Shown here piece after piece: positions 33,590 to 41,299 of a stretch of DNA of 64,000 nt (positions are counted from its first letter, which is position 1; each line of letters starts with the position of its first letter). The DNA comes from Lachnospiraceae bacterium. GTDB lineage: Bacteria > Bacillota > Clostridia > Lachnospirales > Lachnospiraceae. The stretch lies in NCBI GenBank assembly GCA_910575775.1, contig CAJTEY010000022.1, forward strand, positions 1 to 64,000, read 5' to 3'. A program made the translations under genes and the position numbers. The notes below the pieces were generated by a model. The model made no database searches and was not told where the DNA came from. It worked only from the letters and a program-made list of their open reading frames with translations.

Positions 33590-34724
33590 GATATTTGTTG
33601 ATGATGTGACAAAGACAGACCGCAGGGCGCTTTTGAATGTAAACAAGCTGGCGACGATCAGCGACATTGTAGCGCCGACGAGCCAGTATTTATACGCAAG
33701 CGGGGCGAATGAGATCACCGTAATAGAGGGCTGCGTAATTGCCGTGGGCGGCGCTGGTATCTTTCAGACGGGGAACACGGTACTTAATGCCTCTAATCTG
33801 GACGTAGGCGCGGCTTTTTCCGTGGGCTGCGACTATTACGTTTATATCTGCGACAGCAGGCAGGACGCACAGGACGAGCAGTATATTATTTCCCTTAACT
33901 CTACATATCCGAGCGGGTGGAACGCCAGCAACAGCCGCAAGATCGGCGGCTTTCATTACGGGCGCTGCCGTAAGATCAATGACAATTTGCAGCCCGTGAA
34001 CAGCAGCGGCGCTGTTTTCGGTACGGGCTGGGAAAGTGCGGTAAGCAACGGGATTGTGCCGCGCAGCGTATGGACGCTGGGACACCGCCCGAAATGCAGC
34101 CCGGAGGGTATGGTATATCTGGGCGGCGGCACATGGGTAGACATTTACCTTAATTCTGACGACGGCGCACAGGGCTTGAAGTCGGAATATAATTGTGCGC
34201 CAATGACAGGCACGGAGGGCATGAACTGGTACACGTTCACGGAAAGGCTTATGAAAAGCGGTAAGCGTATGCCGGACTACAGCGAATTTTGCGCTTATGC
34301 TTTCGGCAGCCCGCAGGGGCTTGACGGGGCAAATACAAACGCATGGACGGCGACGACGAACACGGGCAGGGGGACTACGGGCAGCGTGGTAAATGCTGTT
34401 TCTGCAGTGGGCTGCGTTGATGCCGTGGGGCGCGTCTGGGAATGGCTTAATGATCTGATTACGCGGGCAGAACACGCCACAAATGCAGACTATCACCCTA
34501 CGGCGGCGTGGGGCTGGGATAAGAAAAGCCCTTTAAGGGACAATGCCACAAAGTACGACGTAGGCAATATTTACCAGTATTACGCATATTCTCTGGCGGC
34601 GCTGTTCGCGGGCGGCAGTTGGGGCATTGGCGTTCGTGCGGGCGCGCGTGCCGTGTATTGCAGCGGTTGCCCGTGGGACGTGAACACGAGTATCGGCGTG
34701 CGCGGGGCGTGTGATTCTATGTAG
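33582..34724 (+). CDS. DGR-variable adhesin with C-type lectin fold
   Basis: A 380-residue tail protein and target of the diversity-generating retroelement. The second half has the C-type-lectin/formylglycine-enzyme-like pattern (GMNWYTFTERLMKSGKRMPD, AVGCVDAVGRVWEWLNDLI). The last ~44 codons are the variable repeat, encoding AGGSWGIGVRAGARAVYC and the ending GVRGACDSM. Varied residues lie in the binding face of this fold in known systems. By position it is the receptor-binding adhesin at the tail tip. Confidence 0.9.
   Translation: MSRIFVDDVTKTDRRALLNVNKLATISDIVAPTSQYLYASGANEITVIEGCVIAVGGAGIFQTGNTVLNASNLDVGAAFSVGCDYYVYICDSRQDAQDEQYIISLNSTYPSGWNASNSRKIGGFHYGRCRKINDNLQPVNSSGAVFGTGWESAVSNGIVPRSVWTLGHRPKCSPEGMVYLGGGTWVDIYLNSDDGAQGLKSEYNCAPMTGTEGMNWYTFTERLMKSGKRMPDYSEFCAYAFGSPQGLDGANTNAWTATTNTGRGTTGSVVNAVSAVGCVDAVGRVWEWLNDLITRAEHATNADYHPTAAWGWDKKSPLRDNATKYDVGNIYQYYAYSLAALFAGGSWGIGVRAGARAVYCSGCPWDVNTSIGVRGACDSM
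34591..34715 (+). repeat. DGR variable repeat (VR)
   Basis: This 125-bp segment aligns without gaps to 35156-35280. I count 13 differences, and all are at positions that are A in the template: A to T or G in ATC/TTC, AAT/AGT, AAC/GGC, AAT/ATT, CAT/CGT, AAT/TAT, AAC/AGC, AAT/GGT, TAC/TGC, AAC/GAC and AAT/AGT. The 3' GC-rich end (GTGCGCGGGGCGTGTGAT) is unchanged and is the likely initiation-of-homing site. Confidence 0.95.
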
Positions 34725-34749
34725 AGGCGGGCGAAAGCCCAGCCGCTAC
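34721..34749 (+). promoter_or_regulatory. GAAA-loop hairpin just after VR
   Basis: GTAG/CTAC, GGC/GCC and GGGC/GCCC form a stem with a GAAA tetraloop, beginning five bases after the VR end and containing the adhesin stop codon. The TR copy has no such hairpin. In the Bordetella phage retroelement a DNA hairpin with a GRNA loop just downstream of VR is needed for efficient homing; this one has the same placement. Confidence 0.75.
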
Positions 34750-34766
34750 AGGGGGACGGATAAAAA

Positions 34767-35123
34767 ATGTCAATAAGGGATAAAGGCGACATACTACACC
34801 AGAAAATATATGATTTCCTGCTGTACATATATCCCCTGCTAAGCAAGTACCCAAAGTATGAAAAATTCAGCTTGCAGACAGCAACCAGAAACGCCGTGCT
34901 GGAAATGCTGCAAGACGTTATAAAGTGGCAGAAAACGGCGACGAAAAGCCACTTGTACGCGGCAGATGTGGCATTGCAGCAGAGTAAGGAGCTGCTGCGG
35001 CTGGCAAATGATCTGAAATACAGCGCAATGAATAAGCAGCATTACGGGGAGTGCGGCAGGAAACTTACGGAGCTGGGCGTTATGCTGGGGGAGATCATAG
35101 AAGAGGTAAAAGCTGCAAAATAG
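34767..35123 (+). CDS. avd: DGR accessory variability determinant
   Basis: A 118-residue, basic, four-helix-bundle-type protein (SIRDKGDILHQKIYDFLLYI, LLSKYPKYEKFSLQ, ADVALQQSKELLRLANDL) with the length and pattern of Avd/S23-like accessory proteins. Avd binds the reverse transcriptase and template RNA and is required for mutagenic cDNA synthesis. It lies between target gene and template as in classic cassettes. Confidence 0.88.
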   Translation: MSIRDKGDILHQKIYDFLLYIYPLLSKYPKYEKFSLQTATRNAVLEMLQDVIKWQKTATKSHLYAADVALQQSKELLRLANDLKYSAMNKQHYGECGRKLTELGVMLGEIIEEVKAAK

Positions 35124-35446
35124 CTTTTCATATGGGGCAGCCGCTTATTACAGCCCTCTGGCGGCGCTGATCGCGGGCGGCAATTGGAACAATGGCGTTC
35201 ATGCGGGCGCGCGTGCCGTGAATTGCAACAATTACCCGTGGAACGTGAACACGAATATCGGCGTGCGCGGGGCGTGTGATTTGGTGAAAGCATTACAGGC
35301 TTAGCGTATCTAAGGAACACTAGCAAGGGTTTGAATATTAAGAGTGCTTAATATTCCAGAATCAGAGGGGTTGTCCCGCCGCAAGGCAAAGAGAAAAAGC
35401 AGGGCTGCTGGTTAGTAGCTTAAGGCGAAAGGCAGGAGCTTTTTAC
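35124..35446 (+). ncRNA. DGR template RNA region
   Basis: The 323-base gap between avd and the reverse transcriptase contains no gene. It holds the TR (35156-35280) with flanks that should be part of the structured template RNA. The 3' flank has a GTTGTCCCGCCGCAAGG segment likely to fold. RNA ends cannot be set from sequence alone. Confidence 0.7.
35156..35280 (+). repeat. DGR template repeat (TR)
   Basis: The 125-bp invariant copy of the VR. Its AAY-rich codons (AAT, AAC and TAC at variable sites) are typical of templates tuned for adenine mutagenesis, since random replacement of the first two bases gives many amino acids but avoids stops. Confidence 0.95.
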
Positions 35447-36541
35447 ATGAAACGGATAGGGCATATCACGGACAAAAACGGCAGGCGGCTTACGCTTGTA
35501 GAGGCTATGGCTGACTACGGGAGTGTGCAGAAAGCATACAATAAAGCCCGGAAGTGCAAGCGATACCGCAAGGACGTTTTAATATTTACCAAAGACAAAG
35601 AGGAAAATTTAGAGCGGGTACGAAATGAAATTCTGGGGCTTTCCTATGAGCCGAGCGAGTACCGATATTTTAAGGTATATGAACCGAAAGAGCGGCAGAT
35701 CATGGCGCTGCCGTTTTATGACAGGGTAGTACAGCACGCCATTAACAACGTGCTGGAACCGATTTTTGAAAAGCGTTTTATTTTCCATTCTTACGCCTGC
35801 CGGAAAAACAAAGGTATGCACGCTGCGTCTGACACGCTGAAAAGCTGGCTTTATGAGTGGCAGAGATTCCACCCGGACACGCCGCTGTATGCGATCAAAG
35901 CGGACATACACCACTATTTCCAGAGCATTAACCATGATGTGCTTAAGGCAGAGATACGGAAAGTAATAAAGGACGCAGGGGCGCTGGCACTGATCGACAA
36001 GATCATAGACCATAACGGGCAGATGCCGGACGGTACAGGCATACCAGTAGGGAACCTTACAAGCCAGCTATTCGCAAATATCTATCTCAATAAGCTAGAC
36101 CAGTACATTAAGCATACGCTGGGCGCGGGTATGTATATGCGTTACATGGACGACTTTATTATATTAAGCCCGGATAAGGAAGAGCTGCGGCGCTGGCTGG
36201 CTGATATTGAAAGATTCTTAAGGGAAGAGCTTATTTTAGAGCTGAACCCAAAGACTGCCATTTTATGCGCAAAGAACGGTATAGACTTTGTAGGCTATAA
36301 GCACAGGGCGACACACAGGAAAGTAAGACCAGACAGCATTAAACGTATCAAGCGGACAATCAAGAAGTACGAAAGGGGCGAGATCACAAGGGAAAATCTA
36401 CAAAAGAGTATTGCAAGCTGGACGGGACACGCAGGACACGCCGACAGCTATCACTTACGAAAGAAAATAATAAAAATGGCGGCTGATGCGCAGGAGAGGG
36501 CGCAGGCAGCACAGCCAGCAGGCGCAGGAGTGAGTACATGA
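35447..36541 (+). CDS. DGR reverse transcriptase
   Basis: A 364-residue reverse transcriptase of the retroelement type. It has the YEPSEYRYFKVYEPKERQIM front, DRVVQHAINNVLEP, SYACRKNKGMHAA, the metal-binding YAIKADIHHYFQSI (motif 3), IPVGNLTSQLFANIYLN (motif 4) and YMRYMDDFIIL (catalytic YxDD near 232-235, with Met where most have Ala). There is no maturase or endonuclease domain. It copies the template RNA with errors at adenine. A region of ~160 bases upstream lacks a gene. The stop overlaps the next ATG. Confidence 0.93.
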   Translation: MKRIGHITDKNGRRLTLVEAMADYGSVQKAYNKARKCKRYRKDVLIFTKDKEENLERVRNEILGLSYEPSEYRYFKVYEPKERQIMALPFYDRVVQHAINNVLEPIFEKRFIFHSYACRKNKGMHAASDTLKSWLYEWQRFHPDTPLYAIKADIHHYFQSINHDVLKAEIRKVIKDAGALALIDKIIDHNGQMPDGTGIPVGNLTSQLFANIYLNKLDQYIKHTLGAGMYMRYMDDFIILSPDKEELRRWLADIERFLREELILELNPKTAILCAKNGIDFVGYKHRATHRKVRPDSIKRIKRTIKKYERGEITRENLQKSIASWTGHAGHADSYHLRKKIIKMAADAQERAQAAQPAGAGVST

Positions 36542-36723
36542 GTAATATTTTGCTACAGGTGCTGCATGAGCAGCAGGAAACTATTGAAAAGCAGAGCAGG
36601 CTTATTGCTGATTTAACCGCCACTCTGGAAAACTGGGAGAGCGTAGCAGGGTACGACGGCGCGGAACTGAAAGAGCGGGCATTAAATTTGCAGAAAGCAG
36701 AAAGGCAGGATTTATGGAAATGA
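36538..36723 (+). CDS. Small coiled-coil protein between RT and holin
   Basis: A 61-residue helical protein (LHEQQETIEKQSRLIADLTA) whose ATG overlaps the reverse transcriptase stop. It has a heptad-like pattern, so it may form a coiled-coil dimer. Small proteins of this type are common before phage holins; a link to the retroelement is possible but not shown. Confidence 0.5.
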   Translation: MSNILLQVLHEQQETIEKQSRLIADLTATLENWESVAGYDGAELKERALNLQKAERQDLWK

Positions 36724-37202
36724 AAATAATGGAGTTTATCGACGCAGCGGCACACAATAAGGTGATCGAGCTGGTAATACTGGCGATTGTATTTGATACT
36801 GTTTTCGGGGTACTGCGGGCAGTGAAAGAAAAGAAGTTTAACAGCTGCGCAGGGATTGACGGCGCAATACGGAAAGTGGCAATGCTGATTTCCCTTGTAT
36901 TCATGCTGGCAATCGACATGCTTATCAAGATCAATCTGATCGGGTTTATCCCGGAAACGGCGCGGGGCTATCTGGGGCTTAAGACAGTAGGCGTAGCGGA
37001 GTTTTTCAGCCTGCTTTACATAGCCTATGAGATCACCAGCATTTTTAAGAATATGGCATTATGCGGGCTGCCCGTAAAAAAGGTATGGGCGAGTGTGCGG
37101 GGCTTTCTTTCAAAGTATACGGACGAGCTGCCGGACACGGACGAACTGGACGGAAACAGCACCACGGGCAGCGTAGAGGGGCATAAGCAGCAGGAAAGAT
37201 AA
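36714..37202 (+). CDS. Phage holin (toxin-secretion/lysis holin family)
   Basis: A 162-residue membrane protein with the family pattern: KVIELVILAIVFDTVFGVLR (helix 1), KKFNSCAGIDGAIRKVAMLI (helix 2) and FFSLLYIAYEITSIFKNMAL (helix 3). These are features of the Gram-positive Holin_4/Cph1-type family. A charged cytoplasmic tail follows. It would permeabilise the membrane for the endolysin encoded downstream. Confidence 0.88.
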   Translation: MEMKIMEFIDAAAHNKVIELVILAIVFDTVFGVLRAVKEKKFNSCAGIDGAIRKVAMLISLVFMLAIDMLIKINLIGFIPETARGYLGLKTVGVAEFFSLLYIAYEITSIFKNMALCGLPVKKVWASVRGFLSKYTDELPDTDELDGNSTTGSVEGHKQQER

Positions 37203-37215
37203 GAATAACAGAAAG

Positions 37216-37243
37216 GTAATACATATTCAGGATTTAGTAATAC
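37216..37243 (+). promoter_or_regulatory. Second GTAATAC repeat pair, before endolysin
   Basis: GTAATAC at 37216 and 37237 (21 bp apart), inside a ~45-base segment nearly identical to 7811-7856 in the early region. A shared regulator for both loci is implied. Confidence 0.5.
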
Positions 37244-37263
37244 AAAATCGAATGTAGAAACAG

Positions 37264-37287
37264 GCGCTTACGGGAAACCGTAGGCGC
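37264..37287 (+). terminator. Hairpin between holin and endolysin
   Basis: GCGCTTACGG and CCGTAGGCGC arms around GAAA, followed by TTATTT. A partial terminator or processing signal upstream of the endolysin. Confidence 0.55.
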
Positions 37288-37317
37288 TTATTTCATTGCA
37301 GAAAGGAAGTAAAAGGC

Positions 37318-38793
37318 ATGAGGAACATTAACAGGCTAATAAGCGGGTACAATTTCAATCCGGGCAGTGTTTCACGTATCAAGTACATTGTGATTCATTA
37401 CGTGGGTGGTTTGAGCGGGGCGCAGGCAAACTGCAAATATTTTGCAGGCGGCAATAGAAATGCGTCCGCACATTACTTTGTAGATCACAACGGGGAAATC
37501 TGGCAGTGCGTGGAAGATGCTAACATAGCGTGGCATTGCGGCGCAAAAAGTTATAAGCATGGGGAGTGCCGGAACGCAAACAGCATAGGTATTGAGCTGT
37601 GCGTAAGGAAGAGGAACACCGCCAGCCAGGGCGCGACAGATAAGGACTGGTATTTTGAGGACGCGACGGTAGAGGCGGCGGCAGAGCTGACAAGGTACTT
37701 AATGGATAAGTACGGCGTGCCTGCCGATCATGTCATAAGGCATTACGACGTTACCGGGAAAATCTGCCCTAACCCGTATGTATATAATACAACGGCGCAT
37801 ACATGGGACGAGTTTAAAAGGCTGATAAGCGGCGGCGCTGCATCTGCCGGGAGCGCGGAAAAGAAACTTTACAGGGTGCGTAAGCGCTGGGAAGATGCAG
37901 CCGGGCAGCTGGGAGCTTTTGAAAGTCTGGAAAATGCAAAGAAAGCCTGCATTGCTGGCTATAATGTGTATGACTGGGACGGAAAGGCGGTATACAGCGC
38001 TTTTGCAGGCAATGAACAGCAGACGGCAGCAGGCGGCGTGGAAAGTATGATCTGGGCTTTTCTGACAGGTAAAGGCTTAAATGCCTATGCAGCAGCCGGG
38101 CTTATGGGAAACCTTTTTGCAGAAAGCGGGCTTAAAGCAGATAATCTGCAAAATTCCTTTAATACGCAGCTGGAAATGACGGACGCAGAATATACGGCGG
38201 CTGTAGACAGCGGCAGCTATACAAATTTTGTGAGGGACAGCGCAGGCTACGGGCTTGCACAGTGGACGTACTACAGCCGCAAACAGGCGCTATATGATTA
38301 CGCGAAAACGGCGGGCGCGTCTATAGGCTGCTTAGATATGCAGCTTGCCTTTTTGTGGCAGGAATTACAGGGCTACAAGGGCGTTATTTCCGCGCTTATG
38401 GCTGCAACGTCGGTACGGGCTGCCTCTGATGCAGTGTTGACCGGGTACGAAAAGCCAGAAGACCAGAGCGAGGCAGTAAAGCAGCGCCGGGCAGCATACG
38501 GGCAGGAGTATTACGACAGGTACGCCGGAACCGGGGCGGCAGGAAACGCCGGGCAGGGTAAGACAGAGGCGGTAAAGGTTCCCTTTAAAGTAAGGGTAGA
38601 TATAACAGATCTTAGAATAAGGGCGGGCGCAGGCACGGATTTTGCAAAGACGGGAAAGTATACAGGAATCGGAGTGTTTACCATTGTTGAGGTAAAAGCC
38701 GGAGAGGGCAGCGCCGCAGGCTGGGGGCTGCTGAAAGCGTATGAAGAGAATAGGGACGGCTGGGTATCGCTGGACTATTGTACAAGATTATAA
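37318..38793 (+). CDS. Three-domain endolysin
   Basis: A 491-residue lysin. Residues ~15-170 are an Amidase_2-type N-acetylmuramoyl-L-alanine amidase (YIVIHYVGG, ASAHYFVDHNGEIWQCV, VIRHYDVTGKICPNP give the zinc and catalytic residues). A SPOR-like segment follows (YRVRKRWEDAAGQLGAFESL). Residues ~245-390 form a phage_lysozyme2-type muramidase (AAGLMGNLFAESGL with its glutamate, GYGLAQWTYYSRKQALYDYA). An SH3-like wall-binding domain ends it (LRIRAGAGTDFAKTG). Two different cell-wall cutting domains in one protein. Confidence 0.9.
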   Translation: MRNINRLISGYNFNPGSVSRIKYIVIHYVGGLSGAQANCKYFAGGNRNASAHYFVDHNGEIWQCVEDANIAWHCGAKSYKHGECRNANSIGIELCVRKRNTASQGATDKDWYFEDATVEAAAELTRYLMDKYGVPADHVIRHYDVTGKICPNPYVYNTTAHTWDEFKRLISGGAASAGSAEKKLYRVRKRWEDAAGQLGAFESLENAKKACIAGYNVYDWDGKAVYSAFAGNEQQTAAGGVESMIWAFLTGKGLNAYAAAGLMGNLFAESGLKADNLQNSFNTQLEMTDAEYTAAVDSGSYTNFVRDSAGYGLAQWTYYSRKQALYDYAKTAGASIGCLDMQLAFLWQELQGYKGVISALMAATSVRAASDAVLTGYEKPEDQSEAVKQRRAAYGQEYYDRYAGTGAAGNAGQGKTEAVKVPFKVRVDITDLRIRAGAGTDFAKTGKYTGIGVFTIVEVKAGEGSAAGWGLLKAYEENRDGWVSLDYCTRL

Positions 38794-38804
38794 TGTATAT
38801 GCTG

Positions 38805-38844
38805 GGGTATGTCGTTCATGGGCGGCATACCCTTTATTTTTTTA
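38805..38844 (+). terminator. Late operon terminator
   Basis: GGGTATG and CATACCC arms followed by TTTATTTTTTT directly after the endolysin gene. Confidence 0.8.
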
Positions 38845-38866
38845 CCATAATTTTCTTGAAATCTGA

Positions 38867-38895
38867 TTGACAATATACCAAAGTTGGTATATAAT
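38867..38895 (+). promoter_or_regulatory. Consensus promoter with palindromic operator
   Basis: Perfect TTGACA and TATAAT boxes with a 17-base spacer. Bases 38874-38891 form a perfect palindrome (TATACCAA-AG-TTGGTATA) filling the spacer and touching the -10 box. This is an ideal repressor site, most likely for the XRE protein at 39239. It drives the lysogeny module and possibly the transposase. Confidence 0.85.
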
Positions 38896-38958
38896 TAAAG
38901 CATAGAAAGGAGAAAAGAAAAATAAGTGTAAAGCACTGGAAAGGAGAAACGGCAGGAA

Positions 38959-39075
38959 ATGGGTAAGAAGAAACAAAAGAAAAAGCCTATCAAGTGGCAA
39001 GATTTGACGGTCAATGCACTGATAGACTTAATCATAGGCATAATACTTATCATTATCGACAAGTACATAGGTTAA
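38959..39075 (+). CDS. Single-pass membrane peptide
   Basis: A 38-residue peptide: basic head MGKKKQKKKPIKWQ, then one hydrophobic helix (NALIDLIIGIILIII). It is the first gene after the operator-bearing promoter. Similar tiny membrane peptides can be toxins or superinfection factors, but no family is recognised. Upstream AGGAAA gives a weak ribosome binding site. Confidence 0.5.
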   Translation: MGKKKQKKKPIKWQDLTVNALIDLIIGIILIIIDKYIG

Positions 39076-39082
39076 ACCTATA

Positions 39083-39100
39083 GGCGGGCGAAAGCCCGCC
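39083..39100 (+). terminator. Hairpin after first lysogeny peptide
   Basis: GGCGGGC-GAAA-GCCCGCC, a very stable stem followed by GCCTATAAAAAA but not by a T run. It may attenuate or stabilise the transcript. Confidence 0.5.
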
Positions 39101-39143
39101 GCCTATAAAAAATATATCATAAACCCAAAGCCGAGTAAAGAGT

Positions 39144-39242
39144 ATGATTCTGAAATTAGGTATTTTTTTGGTAGCCGTAGGAACGGTAAAACTCTGCATA
39201 GCCCTTATAATGAGAGCTAAAGAGAAAAGAGGTAAGGCATGA
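39144..39242 (+). CDS. Second small membrane peptide
   Basis: A 32-residue peptide (MILKLGIFLVAVGTVKLCIA then basic AKEKRGKA) whose stop overlaps the start of the XRE gene (ATGA). The coupling suggests it is translated, although no strong ribosome binding site is seen. Confidence 0.4.
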   Translation: MILKLGIFLVAVGTVKLCIALIMRAKEKRGKA

Positions 39243-39433
39243 TCGGAAACAATATAAGAAAAGCAAGAAAAGCGGCGGGCGTTTCACAAAAAGAACTTGC
39301 GGAACGCCTGCAAGTCCACCAAAAGGATATAAGCCGCTGGGAAAATGGGGCGCACGCGCCTACATTGGAAATGTTTATAAAAATATGCAGGGAGCTTAAC
39401 GCCTCTGCTGATGAAATATTAGAATTAAACTAA
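39239..39433 (+). CDS. XRE-family regulator, probable lysogeny repressor
   Basis: A 64-residue Cro/C1-type HTH protein. Segments NNIRKARKAAGVSQKELAER, QKDISRWENGAHAPTLEMFI and CRELNASADEI cover the five helices of the XRE domain; there is no cleavage or oligomerisation domain. The palindrome in the promoter ahead of this operon is its likely site, giving autoregulation. AGAGGTAAGG precedes the ATG. Confidence 0.8.
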   Translation: MIGNNIRKARKAAGVSQKELAERLQVHQKDISRWENGAHAPTLEMFIKICRELNASADEILELN

Positions 39434-39456
39434 AAGGCGAAAGAGAGGGCTTATTT

Positions 39457-40152
39457 ATGGCAAAGAAACAAATTATTTTATATATTGTGGCTGCTTTATT
39501 TGCAGTAAGCGGAATTGCGGCGTTGCCGTCCGGGAATATTACGGGCGGTATCGGCTGTATAGTGATTGCTGCCGTATGCTTTCTGCTGGCACGTAAGCCA
39601 GCGAAAGAGGCAGCAGGGCAGCAGGAAGAGCCGAGGGCGACGGGAACGCCTGCCGCTGTATCTGGTAGCAGGATTGCGGAAACTATACGCACAAAAATAG
39701 TAGGCGTGACTTTTGACAATGAGGACGGGGAAAACCGCCAGGACATATTAAGAACCATGACAGGAGACGAGGGCATAACAGTAGAAAAATATACATACAA
39801 TGGGGAGCCTGCCGCGTGCATCAAGTGGGGAAATAAGGTACTGGGAAATTTATCGGCAGAACTGGCAAAGGACTTAGCGCGGAAATACCCGCAAGCCCGC
39901 TACACCGCAGAAATACTGGAAATTTCTGGGGGAGGGGTACAGACGTTTGGGTGCAATATAGAGCTTGACGTTATCATAGAAGAGAAGAAAAGCCGAGCAG
40001 CGCAGCCAGCAGGGGAGACAATCGTATATATAGACCGCAGCAGTAAAAAGTACCATAGTAAGCCTACATGTTCTGGAATGAAAAACCCAAAGAGCATACC
40101 GCTAAGCCAAGCAAAAAAGAAGTATACAGCGTGTAAGAAATGCTGTAAATGA
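39457..40152 (+). CDS. HIRAN-like membrane protein with C-terminal Cys/His tail
   Basis: A 231-residue protein. Two N-terminal membrane helices (IILYIVAALFAVSGIAALPS, GCIVIAAVCFLLA) are followed by a linker and a HIRAN-like domain (KIVGVTFDNEDGENRQDILR). The C-terminal tail (HSKPTCSGM and CKKCCK) may bind a metal and is absent from the paralogue at 23433-24134. Both are probably expressed in the lysogen; a role in superinfection exclusion or stress sensing is a guess. Confidence 0.65.
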   Translation: MAKKQIILYIVAALFAVSGIAALPSGNITGGIGCIVIAAVCFLLARKPAKEAAGQQEEPRATGTPAAVSGSRIAETIRTKIVGVTFDNEDGENRQDILRTMTGDEGITVEKYTYNGEPAACIKWGNKVLGNLSAELAKDLARKYPQARYTAEILEISGGGVQTFGCNIELDVIIEEKKSRAAQPAGETIVYIDRSSKKYHSKPTCSGMKNPKSIPLSQAKKKYTACKKCCK

Positions 40153-40165
40153 GGCGTAAATAATG

Positions 40166-40198
40166 AGCCGCAGACTTGTAAAAGAGTTTGCGGCTTTT
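40166..40198 (+). terminator. Terminator before transposase gene
   Basis: AGCCGCA..ACT and AGT..TGCGGCT arms followed by TTTT. It would keep lysogeny transcription from fully reading into the transposase. Confidence 0.7.
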
Positions 40199-40242
40199 CG
40201 TTGTATATAAAGGGAATATAGGACAAAAGAGAGGTAAGGGAA

Positions 40243-41283
40243 ATGGGTAAGCATCTGACAAAGGCAGATCGGATAAAATTAGAGGCATTGCTAAAGGCGG
40301 GACATGGTAAAAAAGAGATCGCAGACATGCTGCATGTACACCGTAGCACAATATACCGGGAAATAAAGCGGGGAGTTTATACCGCGCTTAATTCTGATCT
40401 CACACAGGAAGAGAGATACAGCCCGGATATTGCAGACGATAAGTACAGGGAGAATCTGAAAAGCAAGGGCGGCGTTCTTAAGATCGGCAACGATATTAAG
40501 TTAGCAAATTATATAGAGGATAAAATAGTAAATGAGGGATATAGCCCGGCTGCCGTTCTGGGGGAGCTTAAGGCACAGGGAAAAGAGGGGGAATTTTCCG
40601 TCACGATTTGCGTAACAACGCTTTACAGCTATATTGATAAAGGTATCTTTCTACAGCTCACAAATAAACACTTACCAGTAAAGGCAAATAAGAAGAGGGA
40701 CTATAAGAAAGTGAAGAGGCAGCAGGCGCGGGCGGCAGCAGGCACAAGCATAGAAAAGCGCCCGGAAGAGGTAGACAAGCGGGAAGAGTTCGGACACTGG
40801 GAAATGGATAGCGTAATAGGACAGCGGGGGAAATCTAAAAATACCCTGCTGGTACTGACGGAAAGAAAAACGCGGGACGAGATCATATTTAAGCTGCCGG
40901 ACAAGACAGCAGAGGCGGTAGTAGATGCTTTGGACGCATTAGAAAGAAAATGGGGCGGCATGTTTAAGCAAGTCTTTAAAAGCATAACCGTAGATAATGG
41001 CAGCGAGTTTGCATATTGTGAAGAGCTGGAACGCTCTATACTGGGAGAGGGGAAACGGACGCAGCTATATTACTGTCACCCGTATAGCAGCTGGGAACGT
41101 GGTACAAATGAGGTTACTAATAAAATGGTACGGCGCAAAGTACCAAAGGGGACAAATTTTGACGGAATGACGGACGCAGAGGTAGAGGCAATGGAAAACT
41201 GGATAAATAACTATCCACGCCGCATACATGGCTATCATTCTGCCGGGGAACTCTTCGAGGAAGAGCTTAAGAAAATCGGGTGA
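40243..41283 (+). CDS. IS30-type DDE transposase, probable phage integrase
   Basis: A 346-residue, apparently intact IS30-family transposase. The N-terminal HTH is KADRIKLEALLKAGHGKKEI then HVHRSTIYREIKRG. The catalytic core has FGHWEMDSVIG (first Asp near residue 187), KSITVDNGSEF (second Asp) and SSWERGTNEVTNKMVRR (Glu). The gene ends 17 bases from the right inverted repeat. It has no repeats of its own, so it is not a separate insertion sequence. It is the only recombinase in the prophage and therefore the likely enzyme of integration. Confidence 0.88.
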   Translation: MGKHLTKADRIKLEALLKAGHGKKEIADMLHVHRSTIYREIKRGVYTALNSDLTQEERYSPDIADDKYRENLKSKGGVLKIGNDIKLANYIEDKIVNEGYSPAAVLGELKAQGKEGEFSVTICVTTLYSYIDKGIFLQLTNKHLPVKANKKRDYKKVKRQQARAAAGTSIEKRPEEVDKREEFGHWEMDSVIGQRGKSKNTLLVLTERKTRDEIIFKLPDKTAEAVVDALDALERKWGGMFKQVFKSITVDNGSEFAYCEELERSILGEGKRTQLYYCHPYSSWERGTNEVTNKMVRRKVPKGTNFDGMTDAEVEAMENWINNYPRRIHGYHSAGELFEEELKKIG

Positions 41284-41299
41284 AAAAAATTTAAAAAAG

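Noticed and set aside
35447..36541. Reverse transcriptase as a retron or group II intron
   Set aside because: There is no msr/msd region or intron ribozyme, while TR, VR, Avd and adenine-specific differences prove a diversity-generating retroelement.
39083..39100. A second retroelement-type GAAA hairpin
   Set aside because: It resembles the post-VR hairpin but there is no VR-like sequence beside it; it is more likely a terminator or attenuator.
40243..41283. IS30 transposase as an unrelated insertion sequence that hopped into the phage
   Set aside because: The gene has no flanking repeats of its own, and the nearest inverted repeat (41300) matches the far left end of the prophage.
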